Assembly: GCF_002368195.1 (NCBI RefSeq)
Contig: NZ_AP018178.1
Location: 7,328,645 to 7,392,644 of the forward strand
Source: Calothrix sp. NIES-2100
Lineage (GTDB): Bacteria > Cyanobacteriota > Cyanobacteriia > Cyanobacteriales > Nostocaceae
Length of the DNA stretch: 64,000 bases
Direction of reading: 5' to 3'
Part shown: positions 46,945-56,116 of the stretch, in pieces
Numbering within the stretch: the first letter of the stretch is position 1
Layout: each line of letters opens with the position of its first letter
The notes under the pieces: model-generated
The model's input: only the letters and a program-made list of their open reading frames with translations
Told to the model about the DNA's origin: nothing
The model's database searches: none
Made by a program: the position numbers and the translations under genes

Positions 46945-48594
46945 TTATGGGCGTTGGATAATTGTCTCTAGTACCCGACGTTTGGCTTTGGGATCAATGC
47001 CAATTAGGCGCACATATTCTCCTACGTATTCCGCAAGCTGTGCTTCTATGGCCGCGATCGCTTCTCTTTCTGAATTGGCTTGAATTGGGCCAGTACTTGT
47101 CCAAGAACCTGTGCGGAAACGTCTTTGGTCTACATGTTCAACGCTAATTTTATACCCGGCTCCTAGTAATTGCCGTAGTTGTTCTACAACTTCGCCACTT
47201 AAGCGGGTGCTAGTTGCGGTGGCTGTGGCTGTTGCCGTGGGCGCACTACTAGTAAAGGATTTTTGGCCGCTAGATGGCTGGGCTGGGCCATTGGGACGTT
47301 GGATAATGCTTTCTAATACCCGACGTTTGGCTTTGGGGTCAATGCCAATTAAACGTACATACTCACCTTGATGGTTGTTGATACAATCTTGTAGAGCCGC
47401 AATCACTTCATTCGTAGAATTGGAATTAATCGGCTGACAGCTTTGCCAGGAACCTGTGCGGAAGCGGCGCTCATCTACATGTTCTGTGCCAATTTTGTAA
47501 CCACCAGCCAACAGCTGGCGGATCTGTTCTACGGTTTCCGCATTTAGTCCACCACCAGCACCGTTACCATTACTACTAGCTTTGTAGCTGCCATTAGACT
47601 GAGCCGCCGGAGCTTTAAAGGTAGGTGGTGCGGAAACTGTGCCATCGGGACGTTGAATGATGTTTTCCAATACCCGCCGTTTACCGTTGTCAATGCCAAA
47701 TAAGCGCACATACTCGCCTGCATGATCTGCCAGACAACTTTCTAAAGCGGCGATCGCTTCACCCAGAGATCTCGCATCAATCGGCTGACAACTTGTCCAA
47801 GAACCGGTGCGGAACCTTCTTTGATCTACGTGTTCCGTGCCAATCCTATACCCTTGCTGTAACAAATAGCGTATTTGCTCTATTGTTTCTGCACTCAAAC
47901 GACTGCTCGCCACTTCACTACTCCTTTCTAGCTCTAAAACAGTAATGCCATTTCCTGTAGAAGATTTTTTTAATCCATCCCGAATGGGTGTAATACATTT
48001 ACTATCCGCAACACACAGATAGCCAGCTCTTAGTGCCTGATTAATTCCTACTACATGATGGGTGAATTCCTGATCTTGCGCTTGCACATCTGGTAAGCGG
48101 TCAGCTTGCTGCTGATTAGTAATGATCGCTCCTGAAGGTACATACTTACCAGGGGGAATTTCTACATCTTGAATTAAAGCGTGCATCATCACAATGCAAC
48201 CCGCACCCACCCTGGCATTAAATACTGTAGAGCGAAAGCCAATAAATGAATTATCCCCAACATAAGCAGGCCCATGAATCAAGGCCATATGGGTAATGGA
48301 AGCATTTTTCCCAATCCATACCGAGTATTCTTCTTGGTCATCACCAATTACTCGGCCTTGCTCCAACCCATGAATTACTACACCATCTTGAATATTAGTA
48401 TTTTCACCAATGAAAAAAGGTGTACCTTCATCCGCTCTAATCGAAGTCCCCGGAGCAACGATTACATTTGCACCTATGCGAACGTCTCCAATCACCTTGG
48501 AAAACGTATGTACAAATGTGCTTTCATGGATTGTTGGCTCAGCTAAGTTCCTCGACCACGGGGTTGGGGGTGCCACCGTGCTGCTGGCTGGCAT
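46945..48594 (-). CDS. ccmM: Carboxysome scaffold protein CcmM
   Basis: 549 residues; GGAGGA precedes the ATG. The N-terminal gamma-carbonic-anhydrase domain (about 1-200) keeps likely zinc His residues in VVIHGL and THMALIHGP. Cys194 and Cys200 flank a short loop (CVADSKC), matching the disulfide reported in active cyanobacterial CcmM. Three Rubisco-small-subunit-like (SSUL) modules follow, each with an EHVDQ/ERRFRTGSW signature, near 240, 360 and 470, joined by flexible linkers. It carries both dehydration activity and Rubisco crosslinking in the carboxysome lumen. An internal start for the short form is annotated separately. Confidence 0.96.
   Translation of the reverse strand: MPASSTVAPPTPWSRNLAEPTIHESTFVHTFSKVIGDVRIGANVIVAPGTSIRADEGTPFFIGENTNIQDGVVIHGLEQGRVIGDDQEEYSVWIGKNASITHMALIHGPAYVGDNSFIGFRSTVFNARVGAGCIVMMHALIQDVEIPPGKYVPSGAIITNQQQADRLPDVQAQDQEFTHHVVGINQALRAGYLCVADSKCITPIRDGLKKSSTGNGITVLELERSSEVASSRLSAETIEQIRYLLQQGYRIGTEHVDQRRFRTGSWTSCQPIDARSLGEAIAALESCLADHAGEYVRLFGIDNGKRRVLENIIQRPDGTVSAPPTFKAPAAQSNGSYKASSNGNGAGGGLNAETVEQIRQLLAGGYKIGTEHVDERRFRTGSWQSCQPINSNSTNEVIAALQDCINNHQGEYVRLIGIDPKAKRRVLESIIQRPNGPAQPSSGQKSFTSSAPTATATATATSTRLSGEVVEQLRQLLGAGYKISVEHVDQRRFRTGSWTSTGPIQANSEREAIAAIEAQLAEYVGEYVRLIGIDPKAKRRVLETIIQRP
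47911..47925 (-). promoter_or_regulatory. Internal ribosome site and GTG start for short CcmM (M35)
   Basis: On the minus strand, AGGAG (47925-47921) lies seven bases before an in-frame GTG (47913-47911) at codon 228, just before the first SSUL module. Initiation here gives 322 residues, about 35 kDa, as expected for the short CcmM form known from Synechococcus and other cyanobacteria. Confidence 0.8.
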
Positions 48595-48673
48595 TGCGAG
48601 ATTCCTCCTAAATTAAGCTTTTTGTCAATAGTCAATAGTCCATAGTCAAAACCATTGACCCTTGACTATCTAT

Positions 48674-48973
48674 CTATGATTGGTCTTTTTTGCTGTAAAT
48701 GAGACGATCTTCGACATAAATAGTATCAATGATCGCCACCACTGCGGCATCTAACGGACGATTTTCGTTGCCAGGAACTTGACGAGCGGCACTACCACGA
48801 CTGAAAAGTACCCACTCATCTACGCCTGCACCAACAATATCTGCTGCTACTTCGTACTTTTGCAGGAGGTTTCCTTCTTCATCTACTAATTGCAACAACA
48901 GTAGTTTTACACCTCTGAGACTTGGCTCTTTTTGTGTGCTAACTACTGTGCCCCGTACTTTGGCAATTTGCAT
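48674..48973 (-). CDS. ccmL: Carboxysome vertex protein CcmL
   Basis: A 99-residue CcmL/EutN-family protein beginning MQIAKVRGTVVSTQK and containing DIVGAGVDEWVLFSRGSAAR and DAAVVAIIDTI, the conserved pentamer-forming sequence. It caps the vertices of the icosahedral shell. Placed 6 bases after the upstream ccmK gene and 79 bases before ccmM, in one operon. Confidence 0.95.
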   Translation of the reverse strand: MQIAKVRGTVVSTQKEPSLRGVKLLLLQLVDEEGNLLQKYEVAADIVGAGVDEWVLFSRGSAARQVPGNENRPLDAAVVAIIDTIYVEDRLIYSKKDQS

Positions 48974-48979
48974 TACAAC

Positions 48980-49324
48980 TTATGGTCTTCTGCCGAAAGG
49001 ACGAATGGCGTTCACATTTTCCCGGAATTGCTCTACATCTTCTGTATAACGAATTGGCAGGACGTATTCCAAGTTTTCGTGAGGACGAGCAATGATATGG
49101 GTAGACAAAACTTGTCCGCCGTTAACTCGCTTCACTGATTCCACCCCAGCTGCAACTGAGGCTTGTACTTCGGATACGTCTCCTCTGACGATGACTGTAA
49201 CCCGACCACTCCCAATTTTTTCATAGCCTACCAAGGTGACGCGAGCCGCTTTCACCATTGCGTCTGCTGCTTCTACTACTGCTGGAAAGCCTAGCGTTTC
49301 TACCATTCCTACTGCAATCGACAT
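48980..49324 (-). CDS. ccmK: Carboxysome shell hexamer protein CcmK (longer paralogue)
   Basis: A 114-residue single-BMC-domain protein. The pore loop reads YEKIGSGRVTV and the start MSIAVGMVETLGFPAVVEAAD is classical (quoted in part). The C-terminal tail is about 12 residues longer than in the neighbour (ending FGRRP). AAGGATGAG precedes the start by six bases. It forms hexameric shell tiles with its paralogue. Confidence 0.95.
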   Translation of the reverse strand: MSIAVGMVETLGFPAVVEAADAMVKAARVTLVGYEKIGSGRVTVIVRGDVSEVQASVAAGVESVKRVNGGQVLSTHIIARPHENLEYVLPIRYTEDVEQFRENVNAIRPFGRRP

Positions 49325-49411
49325 TCGTTCTCATCCTTAATGACAGTTTTTAGCTCTGGACAACAAAAGCACTTTAAGGCAACCCCGTTAAGCAACTTTT
49401 TTAATGGGTTT

Positions 49412-49720
49412 TTACGTGCGGAACTGTTCTACAGCTTCTGTATACCGAATCGGTAAGACGTATTCGAGGTTTTCGTGGGGACGGGCAATAATGTGGGTTG
49501 ATACTACTTCACCACCATTGACTCTTCTGGCTGCTTCTACCCCAGCTGCAACTGAGGCTTGTACTTCGGAAACGTCTCCCCGCACAATTACTGTGACTCG
49601 TGCGCTACCAATTTTTTCATATCCTACTAATGTTACACGAGCAGCTTTCACCATCGCATCAGCAGCTTCTACTACTGCGGGGAAGCCTTTAGTCTCAATC
49701 ATTCCAACTGCAATTGGCAT
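49412..49720 (-). CDS. ccmK: Carboxysome shell hexamer protein CcmK (short paralogue)
   Basis: A 102-residue BMC-domain protein, about 90% alike to the adjacent paralogue, with pore motif YEKIGSARVTV. GGAG lies eight bases before the ATG. It is first in the minus-strand ccm operon. Together the two CcmK proteins make up most of the shell facets. Confidence 0.95.
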   Translation of the reverse strand: MPIAVGMIETKGFPAVVEAADAMVKAARVTLVGYEKIGSARVTVIVRGDVSEVQASVAAGVEAARRVNGGEVVSTHIIARPHENLEYVLPIRYTEAVEQFRT

Positions 49721-50313
49721 CGCAGAACTCCTACAAAATTAATGCAATCAGTACTGGGGTTTGAAATTTTTGCCGGGGGGAGCTTTATCTTAAGCTAAGA
49801 AAACACTTCCAAATTAAGCATAGGAAAGCTTGGCGTTCCTGGCAATATAAATCACTATAATAGTTTATAATAAAATTGTTTAAGAAAACTTAACAAAAAT
49901 TAATACTGTCTTTTGGTTAATGAAATTTCACGGATTGCTAGAGCGGTCAATTACGCTTTATAATTTTTTAATTACATTTCTCAAACTTAGATTAATAAAG
50001 TTTGTAATTTGTGATCAAGAGGGGTGACAGGAGTCTAGATGGTTTATCTGAACTGTCTTTCCTGCATTTACCTTTGTTTATACAAGCACAGCCTTAAACT
50101 TAGATAAGTTTTTATAATAAAAGCTATAAACTGGCAATGTATAAGTAGGAATTCTCATCCTACAACTAAACTGTAGTTCTGGAATTAAATATTTTTATTC
50201 TGTTATATTCAATTTTGCTACCTGTCTAATGTCAAGCTAATTAGAGAAAATATTTTTAAGAAAAGTTGTTTTAAAACAAGGCATTCCATACTGAGTCGTC
50301 AAAGGAAATTTAA
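49721..50313. promoter_or_regulatory. Divergent promoter region, ccm operon / ndhF-ndhD-cupB
   Basis: 593 AT-rich bases separate the first ccmK (minus) from ndhF (plus), with no gene inside. Promoters of both carbon-uptake transcripts must lie here. LysR-type boxes (T-N11-A) are expected for RbcR/NdhR control, but the AT content gives many chance matches and I do not mark one. GGAAATTTAA precedes the ndhF ATG. Confidence 0.7.
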
Positions 50314-52170
50314 ATGGATCATTTTGTCTACATTACAAGTTGGTTTGTGCCTTTTTATGGTTTAATAGGTGCTATTTTAACTTTGCCCTGGGCAATAGGA
50401 ATTATCCGCCGCACAGGGCCAAGACCAGCAGCATACTTCAATTTGTTGACGACTATTGCGGCATTCGTCCATAGCTTGTTGATATTTCAAAATATCTGGG
50501 ATAAAGAACCAGAAACTTTGCTAATTAACTGGTTCAAAGTCGCAGATTTAGATTTATCCTTCGCCTTAGACATTTCACCTGTGAGTATTGGGGCGACGGT
50601 TTTAATTACCGGGTTAAGTGTTCTAGCCCAAATTTACGCCCTGGGCTACATGGAAAAGGACTGGTCTTTGGCGCGTTTTTTTGCACTATTCGGATTGTTT
50701 GAAGCGGCGCTGAGTGCTTTAGCCATTAGCGATTCATTGTTTCTCAGCTATGCTCTGTTGGAAGTTCTGACGCTTTCCACATATTTGCTGGTGGGATTCT
50801 GGTATGCACAACCGTTAGTAGTGACAGCAGCGCGGGACGCATTTTGGACGAAACGGGTAGGAGATTTGTTACTGCTGATGGGCGTAGTGACGCTTTCTTA
50901 CCTAGCAGGTAGTTTGAACTTTTCCGATTTATATGAATGGGCGCAAACAGCTAACTTAGATCCAGTGAATTCGACTTTACTAGGATTGGCGTTAATTGCT
51001 GGGCCTGCTGGTAAATGTGCCCAATTTCCACTGCATCTGTGGTTAGACGAAGCGATGGAAGGGCCGAACCCTGCTTCTGTGTTGCGGAACTCATTAGTGG
51101 TAGCAGGTGGTGCTTATGTGTTATTTAAAATGCAGCCTTTGCTGGTATTGTCCCCAGTGGCGTTGAATGCCTTGGTAATCATGGGTACGGTGACGGCAAT
51201 TGGGGCGACGTTAGTGTCCTTAGCCCAAATTGATATTAAGCGGGCACTATCTCATTCCACCAGTGCATACATGGGCTTGGTATTTTTGGCAATGGGGTTG
51301 CAGCAAGGCGGTGTAGCTTTGATGTTGCTGTTAACTCATGCGATCGCAAAAGCTCTATTATTCATGAGTTCTGGTTCGGTCATTTCTACCACCCACACCC
51401 AAAACTTGACAGAAATGGGTGGTTTGTGGTCGCGAATGCCAGCCACAACCACTGCTTTTGTTGTCGGTTCTGCCGGCATGGTAACCTTGCTACCACTAGG
51501 CAGCTTTTGGGCAATGCTGTCTTGGGCTGATGGCTTTGTGAACATTAGCCCTTGGGTGATTGGTGTATTAGTCATAGTCAATGGGTTGACAGCATTAAAT
51601 TTAACACGGGTATTCAGATATATATTTTGGGATAAACCGCAACAAAAAACCCGCCGGGCCCCAGAAGTCGGTTGGCAAATGGCATTTCCAATGGTGACAT
51701 TGATAATATTGACCCTGTTATTACCCGTAATGCTACAGCAATGGTACTTACTGCCTGATTGGCAAAGTATTAATTGGTACGTAGTTGCAATATTACTTTC
51801 CTCAACCCTAGTAGGAGTAGCGATAGGTGCGACGATGTATCTAGACAAAGCATGGTCGAGGTCAAGAATCCTGGCGTGGAGATTCTTGCAGGATGTGTTG
51901 GGTTACGACTTTTACATCGACCAAGTGTATAAAGTCACCATAGTCAGTGCAGTAGCGATATTATCTAAAATTTCCGCATGGAGCGATCGCTATTTGATCG
52001 ATGGCTTGGTAAACTTGGTTGGGTTTGCTGCCATACTCAGCGGACAAGGTTTAAAGTACAGCATTTCTGGACAATCCCAGGGTTATATGTTGACCATCCT
52101 CTTCGTCGTCAGCGTCCTGGGCTTTTTTATTAGTTGGTCATTAGGACTACTAGATAAGTTGCCTTTTTAG
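50314..52170 (+). CDS. ndhF4: NDH-1 subunit NdhF, CO2-uptake type (NdhF4-like)
   Basis: A 618-residue proton-pumping antiporter-like membrane subunit with about 15 hydrophobic segments, including the conserved AKCAQFPLHLWLDEAMEGP (Lys and Glu) and SHSTSAYMGLVF blocks. It belongs to the NDH-1MS class, where NdhF and NdhD paralogues carry a CO2-hydration protein in the thylakoid membrane. The type-4 (constitutive, low-affinity NDH-1MS') assignment is inferred because cupS is absent and the downstream CupB-sized gene is present. Same order as in Anabaena sp. PCC 7120 by memory. Confidence 0.87.
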   Translation: MDHFVYITSWFVPFYGLIGAILTLPWAIGIIRRTGPRPAAYFNLLTTIAAFVHSLLIFQNIWDKEPETLLINWFKVADLDLSFALDISPVSIGATVLITGLSVLAQIYALGYMEKDWSLARFFALFGLFEAALSALAISDSLFLSYALLEVLTLSTYLLVGFWYAQPLVVTAARDAFWTKRVGDLLLLMGVVTLSYLAGSLNFSDLYEWAQTANLDPVNSTLLGLALIAGPAGKCAQFPLHLWLDEAMEGPNPASVLRNSLVVAGGAYVLFKMQPLLVLSPVALNALVIMGTVTAIGATLVSLAQIDIKRALSHSTSAYMGLVFLAMGLQQGGVALMLLLTHAIAKALLFMSSGSVISTTHTQNLTEMGGLWSRMPATTTAFVVGSAGMVTLLPLGSFWAMLSWADGFVNISPWVIGVLVIVNGLTALNLTRVFRYIFWDKPQQKTRRAPEVGWQMAFPMVTLIILTLLLPVMLQQWYLLPDWQSINWYVVAILLSSTLVGVAIGATMYLDKAWSRSRILAWRFLQDVLGYDFYIDQVYKVTIVSAVAILSKISAWSDRYLIDGLVNLVGFAAILSGQGLKYSISGQSQGYMLTILFVVSVLGFFISWSLGLLDKLPF

Positions 52171-52374
52171 TCATTAGGCATTGGGCATTGGGCATGGGGC
52201 ATGGGGCATTGGAAACAATTTTGGATTGTGGATTTTAGATTGGAATCCAAAATCGCAAATCTAAAATCTAAAATTTCTTGTCCTCCTTGTCCTCCTTGTC
52301 CCCCTTGTCTCCCTTGTCTCCCTTGTCTCCCTTGTCCCTTTTCTCCTTCCCCATATCCTTAACTAGTTCTGTGT
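52171..52374. repeat. Short tandem repeats between ndhF and ndhD
   Basis: GGGCATT/GGGCATG units, AAAATCTAAAAT segments and then TTGTCTCCC/TTGTCCTCC runs fill the 204-base gap between two genes of one functional unit, which is unusually long and repetitive. Confidence 0.75.
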
Positions 52375-53874
52375 ATGCTGAGTGCGTTGATTTTAGTACC
52401 ATTATTGGGTGCGGCTATAATCGGTTTTTGGCCTCCGGGGATGAATGGTAAAATCTCCCGTGGGGTAGCGTTGGTATTTGCTGGTATCGCCTTTATTTGG
52501 TCGGTGATTTTAGCAATTCAATTTAATCCAGCGCTAGTTAGTCAACAGTTTGCTGAATTCCTACCTTGGGTGGATGCTTTAGGGTTAAACTATACGCTGG
52601 GAGTAGATGGTTTATCCTTGCCTTTGCTGGTTTTGAACGGCTTATTAACTTGCATTGCCATCTACAGCAGTGATGAATCTCTGCACCGTCCGAGATTTTA
52701 TTACTCATTAATACTGCTATTAAGTGCTGGGGTAACTGGCGCTTTTCTGGCTCAGGATTTGCTGCTATTTTTCCTGTTTTACGAAGTTGAACTCATACCC
52801 CTGTATTTGTTGATTGCAATTTGGGGTGGTGAAAAACGGGGTTATGCAGCTACGAAATTCCTGATTTATACTGCTCTTTCAGGAATTTTGATTTTAGCTA
52901 GTTTCCTTGGTCTTGTTTGGCTGAGTGGTGGTACTAACTTTGCTCTGGCTACCTTGAATGCCAAGACGTTACCATTAGCAACGCAACTTTTGTTATTAGG
53001 CGGAATTTTAGTTGGTTTTGGGATTAAGATTCCTCTAGTTCCCTTTCATACATGGTTGCCAGATGCCCACGTTGAAGCTTCCACACCAATTTCGGTGTTA
53101 CTAGCTGGGGTATTGTTGAAATTGGGGACTTATGGCTTACTGCGATTTGGCATGAACTTATTGCCAGAAGCTTGGGGTTATTTGGCTCCCTGGTTAGCGA
53201 GTTGGGCTGTAGTCAGTGTACTGTATGGTGCATCTTGCGCGATCGCCCAAAAGGACATGAAAAAAATGGTGGCATATAGTTCCATTGGACACATGGGCTA
53301 TATCCTCTTAGCGGCGGCTTCGGCTACACAGTTAAGCATTTTAGGCACTGTCATGCAAATGGTCAGCCACGGCTTAATTTCCGCACTTCTGTTTTTACTC
53401 GTAGGGGTTGTGTATAAAAAAGCTGGCAGTCGCAACTTAGATGTTGTCCGGGGACTGCTAAATCCAGAACGGGGTATGCCTTTAATTGGGAGCTTAATGG
53501 TTTTAGGCGTGATGGCCAGTGCGGGGATACCAGGAATGGTCGGCTTTATTTCCGAATTTGTGATTTTTCGGGGTAGTTTCCCAGTTTACCCAGTGCAAAC
53601 CTTGTTATGTATGATTGGTACAGGTTTGACAGCCGTTTACTTCCTAATTCTGGTAAATCAAGCCTTTTTTGGGCGCTTATCTGCCCAAGTTATTAACCTA
53701 CCACGGGTGTATTGGAGCGATCGCCTACCATCGATAGTTTTAGCTGTGGTAATTGTGATTTTTGGTATCCAACCCGCTTGGTTAGCGCGCTGGACTGAAC
53801 CGACAATTACAGCAATGGTGAATACACAACACACCATAACAACTGTTGCCTTGGATCGGGCAAGCAAAAATTAA
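52375..53874 (+). CDS. ndhD4: NDH-1 subunit NdhD, CO2-uptake type (NdhD4-like)
   Basis: A 499-residue antiporter-like subunit beginning MLSALILVPLLGAAIIGF, with the conserved FFLFYEVELIPLYLLI and VPFHTWLPDAHVEA motifs and a broken-helix Lys region (KMVAYSSIGHMGYI). It pumps protons in the distal arm of NDH-1 and pairs with NdhF and CupB. The same caveat on the paralogue number applies as for ndhF. Confidence 0.88.
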   Translation: MLSALILVPLLGAAIIGFWPPGMNGKISRGVALVFAGIAFIWSVILAIQFNPALVSQQFAEFLPWVDALGLNYTLGVDGLSLPLLVLNGLLTCIAIYSSDESLHRPRFYYSLILLLSAGVTGAFLAQDLLLFFLFYEVELIPLYLLIAIWGGEKRGYAATKFLIYTALSGILILASFLGLVWLSGGTNFALATLNAKTLPLATQLLLLGGILVGFGIKIPLVPFHTWLPDAHVEASTPISVLLAGVLLKLGTYGLLRFGMNLLPEAWGYLAPWLASWAVVSVLYGASCAIAQKDMKKMVAYSSIGHMGYILLAAASATQLSILGTVMQMVSHGLISALLFLLVGVVYKKAGSRNLDVVRGLLNPERGMPLIGSLMVLGVMASAGIPGMVGFISEFVIFRGSFPVYPVQTLLCMIGTGLTAVYFLILVNQAFFGRLSAQVINLPRVYWSDRLPSIVLAVVIVIFGIQPAWLARWTEPTITAMVNTQHTITTVALDRASKN

Positions 53875-53879
53875 AATAT

Positions 53880-53929
53880 AGAGATTGGGTTTGTAGTATT
53901 GCATCATCCTGACTACAAACCCAATCTCT
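53880..53929 (+). repeat. Perfect 17-bp inverted repeat between ndhD and cupB
   Basis: AGAGATTGGGTTTGTAG (53880-53896) and its exact complement CTACAAACCCAATCTCT (53913-53929) flank a 16-base loop, starting six bases after the ndhD stop. No T-tract follows, so a processing or stability element, or partial attenuator, is likelier than a full terminator. Confidence 0.8.
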
Positions 53930-54032
53930 AAGCTGATGAATAATTAACCGCTATTAAGAACTACTTAATTTCCAACTTCTAATAACAAATCACTAATAAC
54001 AAATGACAAATAACTAATTTGGAGAACTCATC

Positions 54033-55163
54033 ATGGTAACTATTCAAAACAAGCCCTATAACAACCCCTTAGCTGAGTTTGTCAAACGACTGCAAACAGG
54101 CGAAGCCCTACTGGCTGATAGCCCACAAAATGTTTTAGAAGTAGTTGGCATTCTCAAAAGCTATGGCGTAGTTTTAGATGCTTACTCAAACAATTTGATA
54201 TACATTGCAGAACACCAATATTTAGTATTTTTCCCCTTTTTTAAATATTTTAATGGTGAATTTTCTTGGCAGAAATTATTTCGTCACTGGTGGCATGACA
54301 GAATTAATTTTGAATATGCCGAATATTGTATGAAGTCCATGATGTGGCACGGTGGCGGTGGACTAGATAAATATTTGGATAGCAAAGAATTTCAACAAAC
54401 AGCCAAAGCTGTAATTGCCGCTAAATTTAAAAATAATCCCTTAGTTTTAGGAATAAATCAACTGTTTCCTGAATTCCTAATTGAAATGTTGCGGGTTTCT
54501 GCATACTACAGTGGTTTGGGGCAATTTTGGCGGGTAATGGCTGATATCTTCTTAACTTTATCAGACCGCTATGACCAAGGCGAAATTAAAACAATTCCCC
54601 AAGTTGTAGAACATATTAAAGCTGGGTTAGTAGCAGATGCTTTAAAGCCAATTACTTACGAAGTAAAAATTGATAACAAAGTTTATGAACTTCTGCCCAA
54701 GAAAGTTGGTTTAACCTTCTTAGCAGATACAGCAATTCCTTATGTAGAAGCAGTTTTCTTCCGGGGAACTCCTTTTTCTGGGACAGTTACATACAATGCC
54801 CAAGCATATCAAATTCCTCCCGATCAAGCTCGCTTTCAATATGGTGCATTATATGCCGATCCTTTACCCATTGGTAGCGCCGGGATTCCTCCGACTTTAT
54901 TAATGCAGGATATGCGGCATTATCTACCAGAATATTTACATGAAATATATCGTCGTAGTCGCCGGGGTGAAGATGATTTACTAGTGCAAATTTGTATAAC
55001 TTTCCAGAAGTCGATGTTTTGTGTAACTACAGCCGCGATTTTGGGATTGATGCCTTATCCTTTAGATAGTGAAGACCCATCGGAACAACAAGCCAATCAA
55101 GTTTATTTAGAAAAGTGGATGGAACGTTTCCAAACTTCCCGCTTGTTGGATGTGAATCAATAG
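54033..55163 (+). CDS. cupB: CO2 hydration protein CupB (ChpX-type)
   Basis: A 376-residue protein of the CO2-hydration family, with the characteristic RHWWHDRINFEYAEYCMKSM and MWHGGGGLDKYLD stretches that contain candidate zinc ligands. It caps the NdhF/NdhD arm and hydrates CO2 to bicarbonate in a vectorial manner. Length near the CupB size, and lack of a neighbouring cupS, favour CupB over CupA; I am not certain. GGAG precedes the ATG by eight bases. Confidence 0.88.
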   Translation: MVTIQNKPYNNPLAEFVKRLQTGEALLADSPQNVLEVVGILKSYGVVLDAYSNNLIYIAEHQYLVFFPFFKYFNGEFSWQKLFRHWWHDRINFEYAEYCMKSMMWHGGGGLDKYLDSKEFQQTAKAVIAAKFKNNPLVLGINQLFPEFLIEMLRVSAYYSGLGQFWRVMADIFLTLSDRYDQGEIKTIPQVVEHIKAGLVADALKPITYEVKIDNKVYELLPKKVGLTFLADTAIPYVEAVFFRGTPFSGTVTYNAQAYQIPPDQARFQYGALYADPLPIGSAGIPPTLLMQDMRHYLPEYLHEIYRRSRRGEDDLLVQICITFQKSMFCVTTAAILGLMPYPLDSEDPSEQQANQVYLEKWMERFQTSRLLDVNQ

Positions 55164-55177
55164 AAACCGCAGCTAAA

Positions 55178-55196
55178 GGGCGGGGAGACCCCGCCC
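55178..55196 (+). terminator. GC-rich hairpin after cupB
   Basis: GGGCGGGG (55178-55185) and CCCCGCCC (55189-55196) form an 8-bp stem with a 3-base loop, 15 bases after the cupB stop. It lacks a T-tract. The AGGGCGGG core resembles the repeat at 63834-63887. Confidence 0.5.
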
Positions 55197-55258
55197 CTAC
55201 TGATTAAATTTGGTATAATAATTGAAATTTGCTTGGTTGATCGCAGGAAAAATTTCAG

Positions 55259-56116
55259 ATGCTTTTTAATCGCTACAAAAATCTTCATCTGATTCAGCAG
55301 CTCGATCCTGAGAGAGATCATTACCAGATATATACTTTAATGTACGGTTACGAATTTCCTTGGGAAATGACAAGAGCGCTGGAAGTTGCTTTAATGCGCA
55401 CTTATTGTATTCCCAGTATTTCTAAATTATTGGATAAAACAGGAAAATTTTATCACAGTCCGCAAAAACGCTACGACGATACAGGCATAATTGTAGGGGA
55501 AATTGGCAAGTGGGGTTACGATAGCGATCGCGGCAAACAAGCGATGCAACGGATGAATGCAATCCACGGACGCTTTAAGATTGATAATGCCGATTTTTTG
55601 TATGTACTCTCTACCTTTATTTACGAGCCAATCCGCTGGAATGCAAGTTTTGGTTGGCGGTTGATGTGCGAACAAGAAAAATTAGCAGCTTTTTACTTCT
55701 GGCGGGAAGTAGGTAAGCGGATGGATATCCAAAATATTCCGGAAACTTATGAAGAATTTGAACGCTATAACCGCGATTACGAAAAAGCAAACTTTCGCTA
55801 TTCAGATACAAATAGAAGAGTCGGAGAAGCAACTGGCAATTTATTTTTGAGTTGGTTTCCTGGGTGGATGAGTTTCGCTTTAAAACCTTTGGTCTATGCG
55901 TTACTTGATGATATCATGCTCGATGCCTTTGGGTTTGAACATCCTTCCCCATTTTTGCGATCGCTACTCGCAAATATCCTGAAAATTAGGGCGCGATTAT
56001 TACGTTTATTGCCACCGCGAAATCAGCCATACTACTTTATTGATCGTCCGATTCGTAGTTATCCACATGGTTATGAGATAGCTAATGTAGGGCCAGCAGA
56101 AAACAGTAAAAGTTAA
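55259..56116 (+). CDS. DUF2236 (MpaB-like oxygenase) family protein
   Basis: A 285-residue protein matching DUF2236/MpaB, a helical haem-containing family that includes latex-clearing oxygenase. Motifs seen are RMNAIHGRFKI, FLYVLSTFIYEP and a Y/F-rich block near 90-130. Conserved His in the NAIHGRF motif is the family's haem-region landmark. It follows cupB by 95 bases on the same strand. Whether it belongs to the carbon-uptake transcript is unknown. No signal peptide is seen. Substrate unknown. Confidence 0.75.
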   Translation: MLFNRYKNLHLIQQLDPERDHYQIYTLMYGYEFPWEMTRALEVALMRTYCIPSISKLLDKTGKFYHSPQKRYDDTGIIVGEIGKWGYDSDRGKQAMQRMNAIHGRFKIDNADFLYVLSTFIYEPIRWNASFGWRLMCEQEKLAAFYFWREVGKRMDIQNIPETYEEFERYNRDYEKANFRYSDTNRRVGEATGNLFLSWFPGWMSFALKPLVYALLDDIMLDAFGFEHPSPFLRSLLANILKIRARLLRLLPPRNQPYYFIDRPIRSYPHGYEIANVGPAENSKS

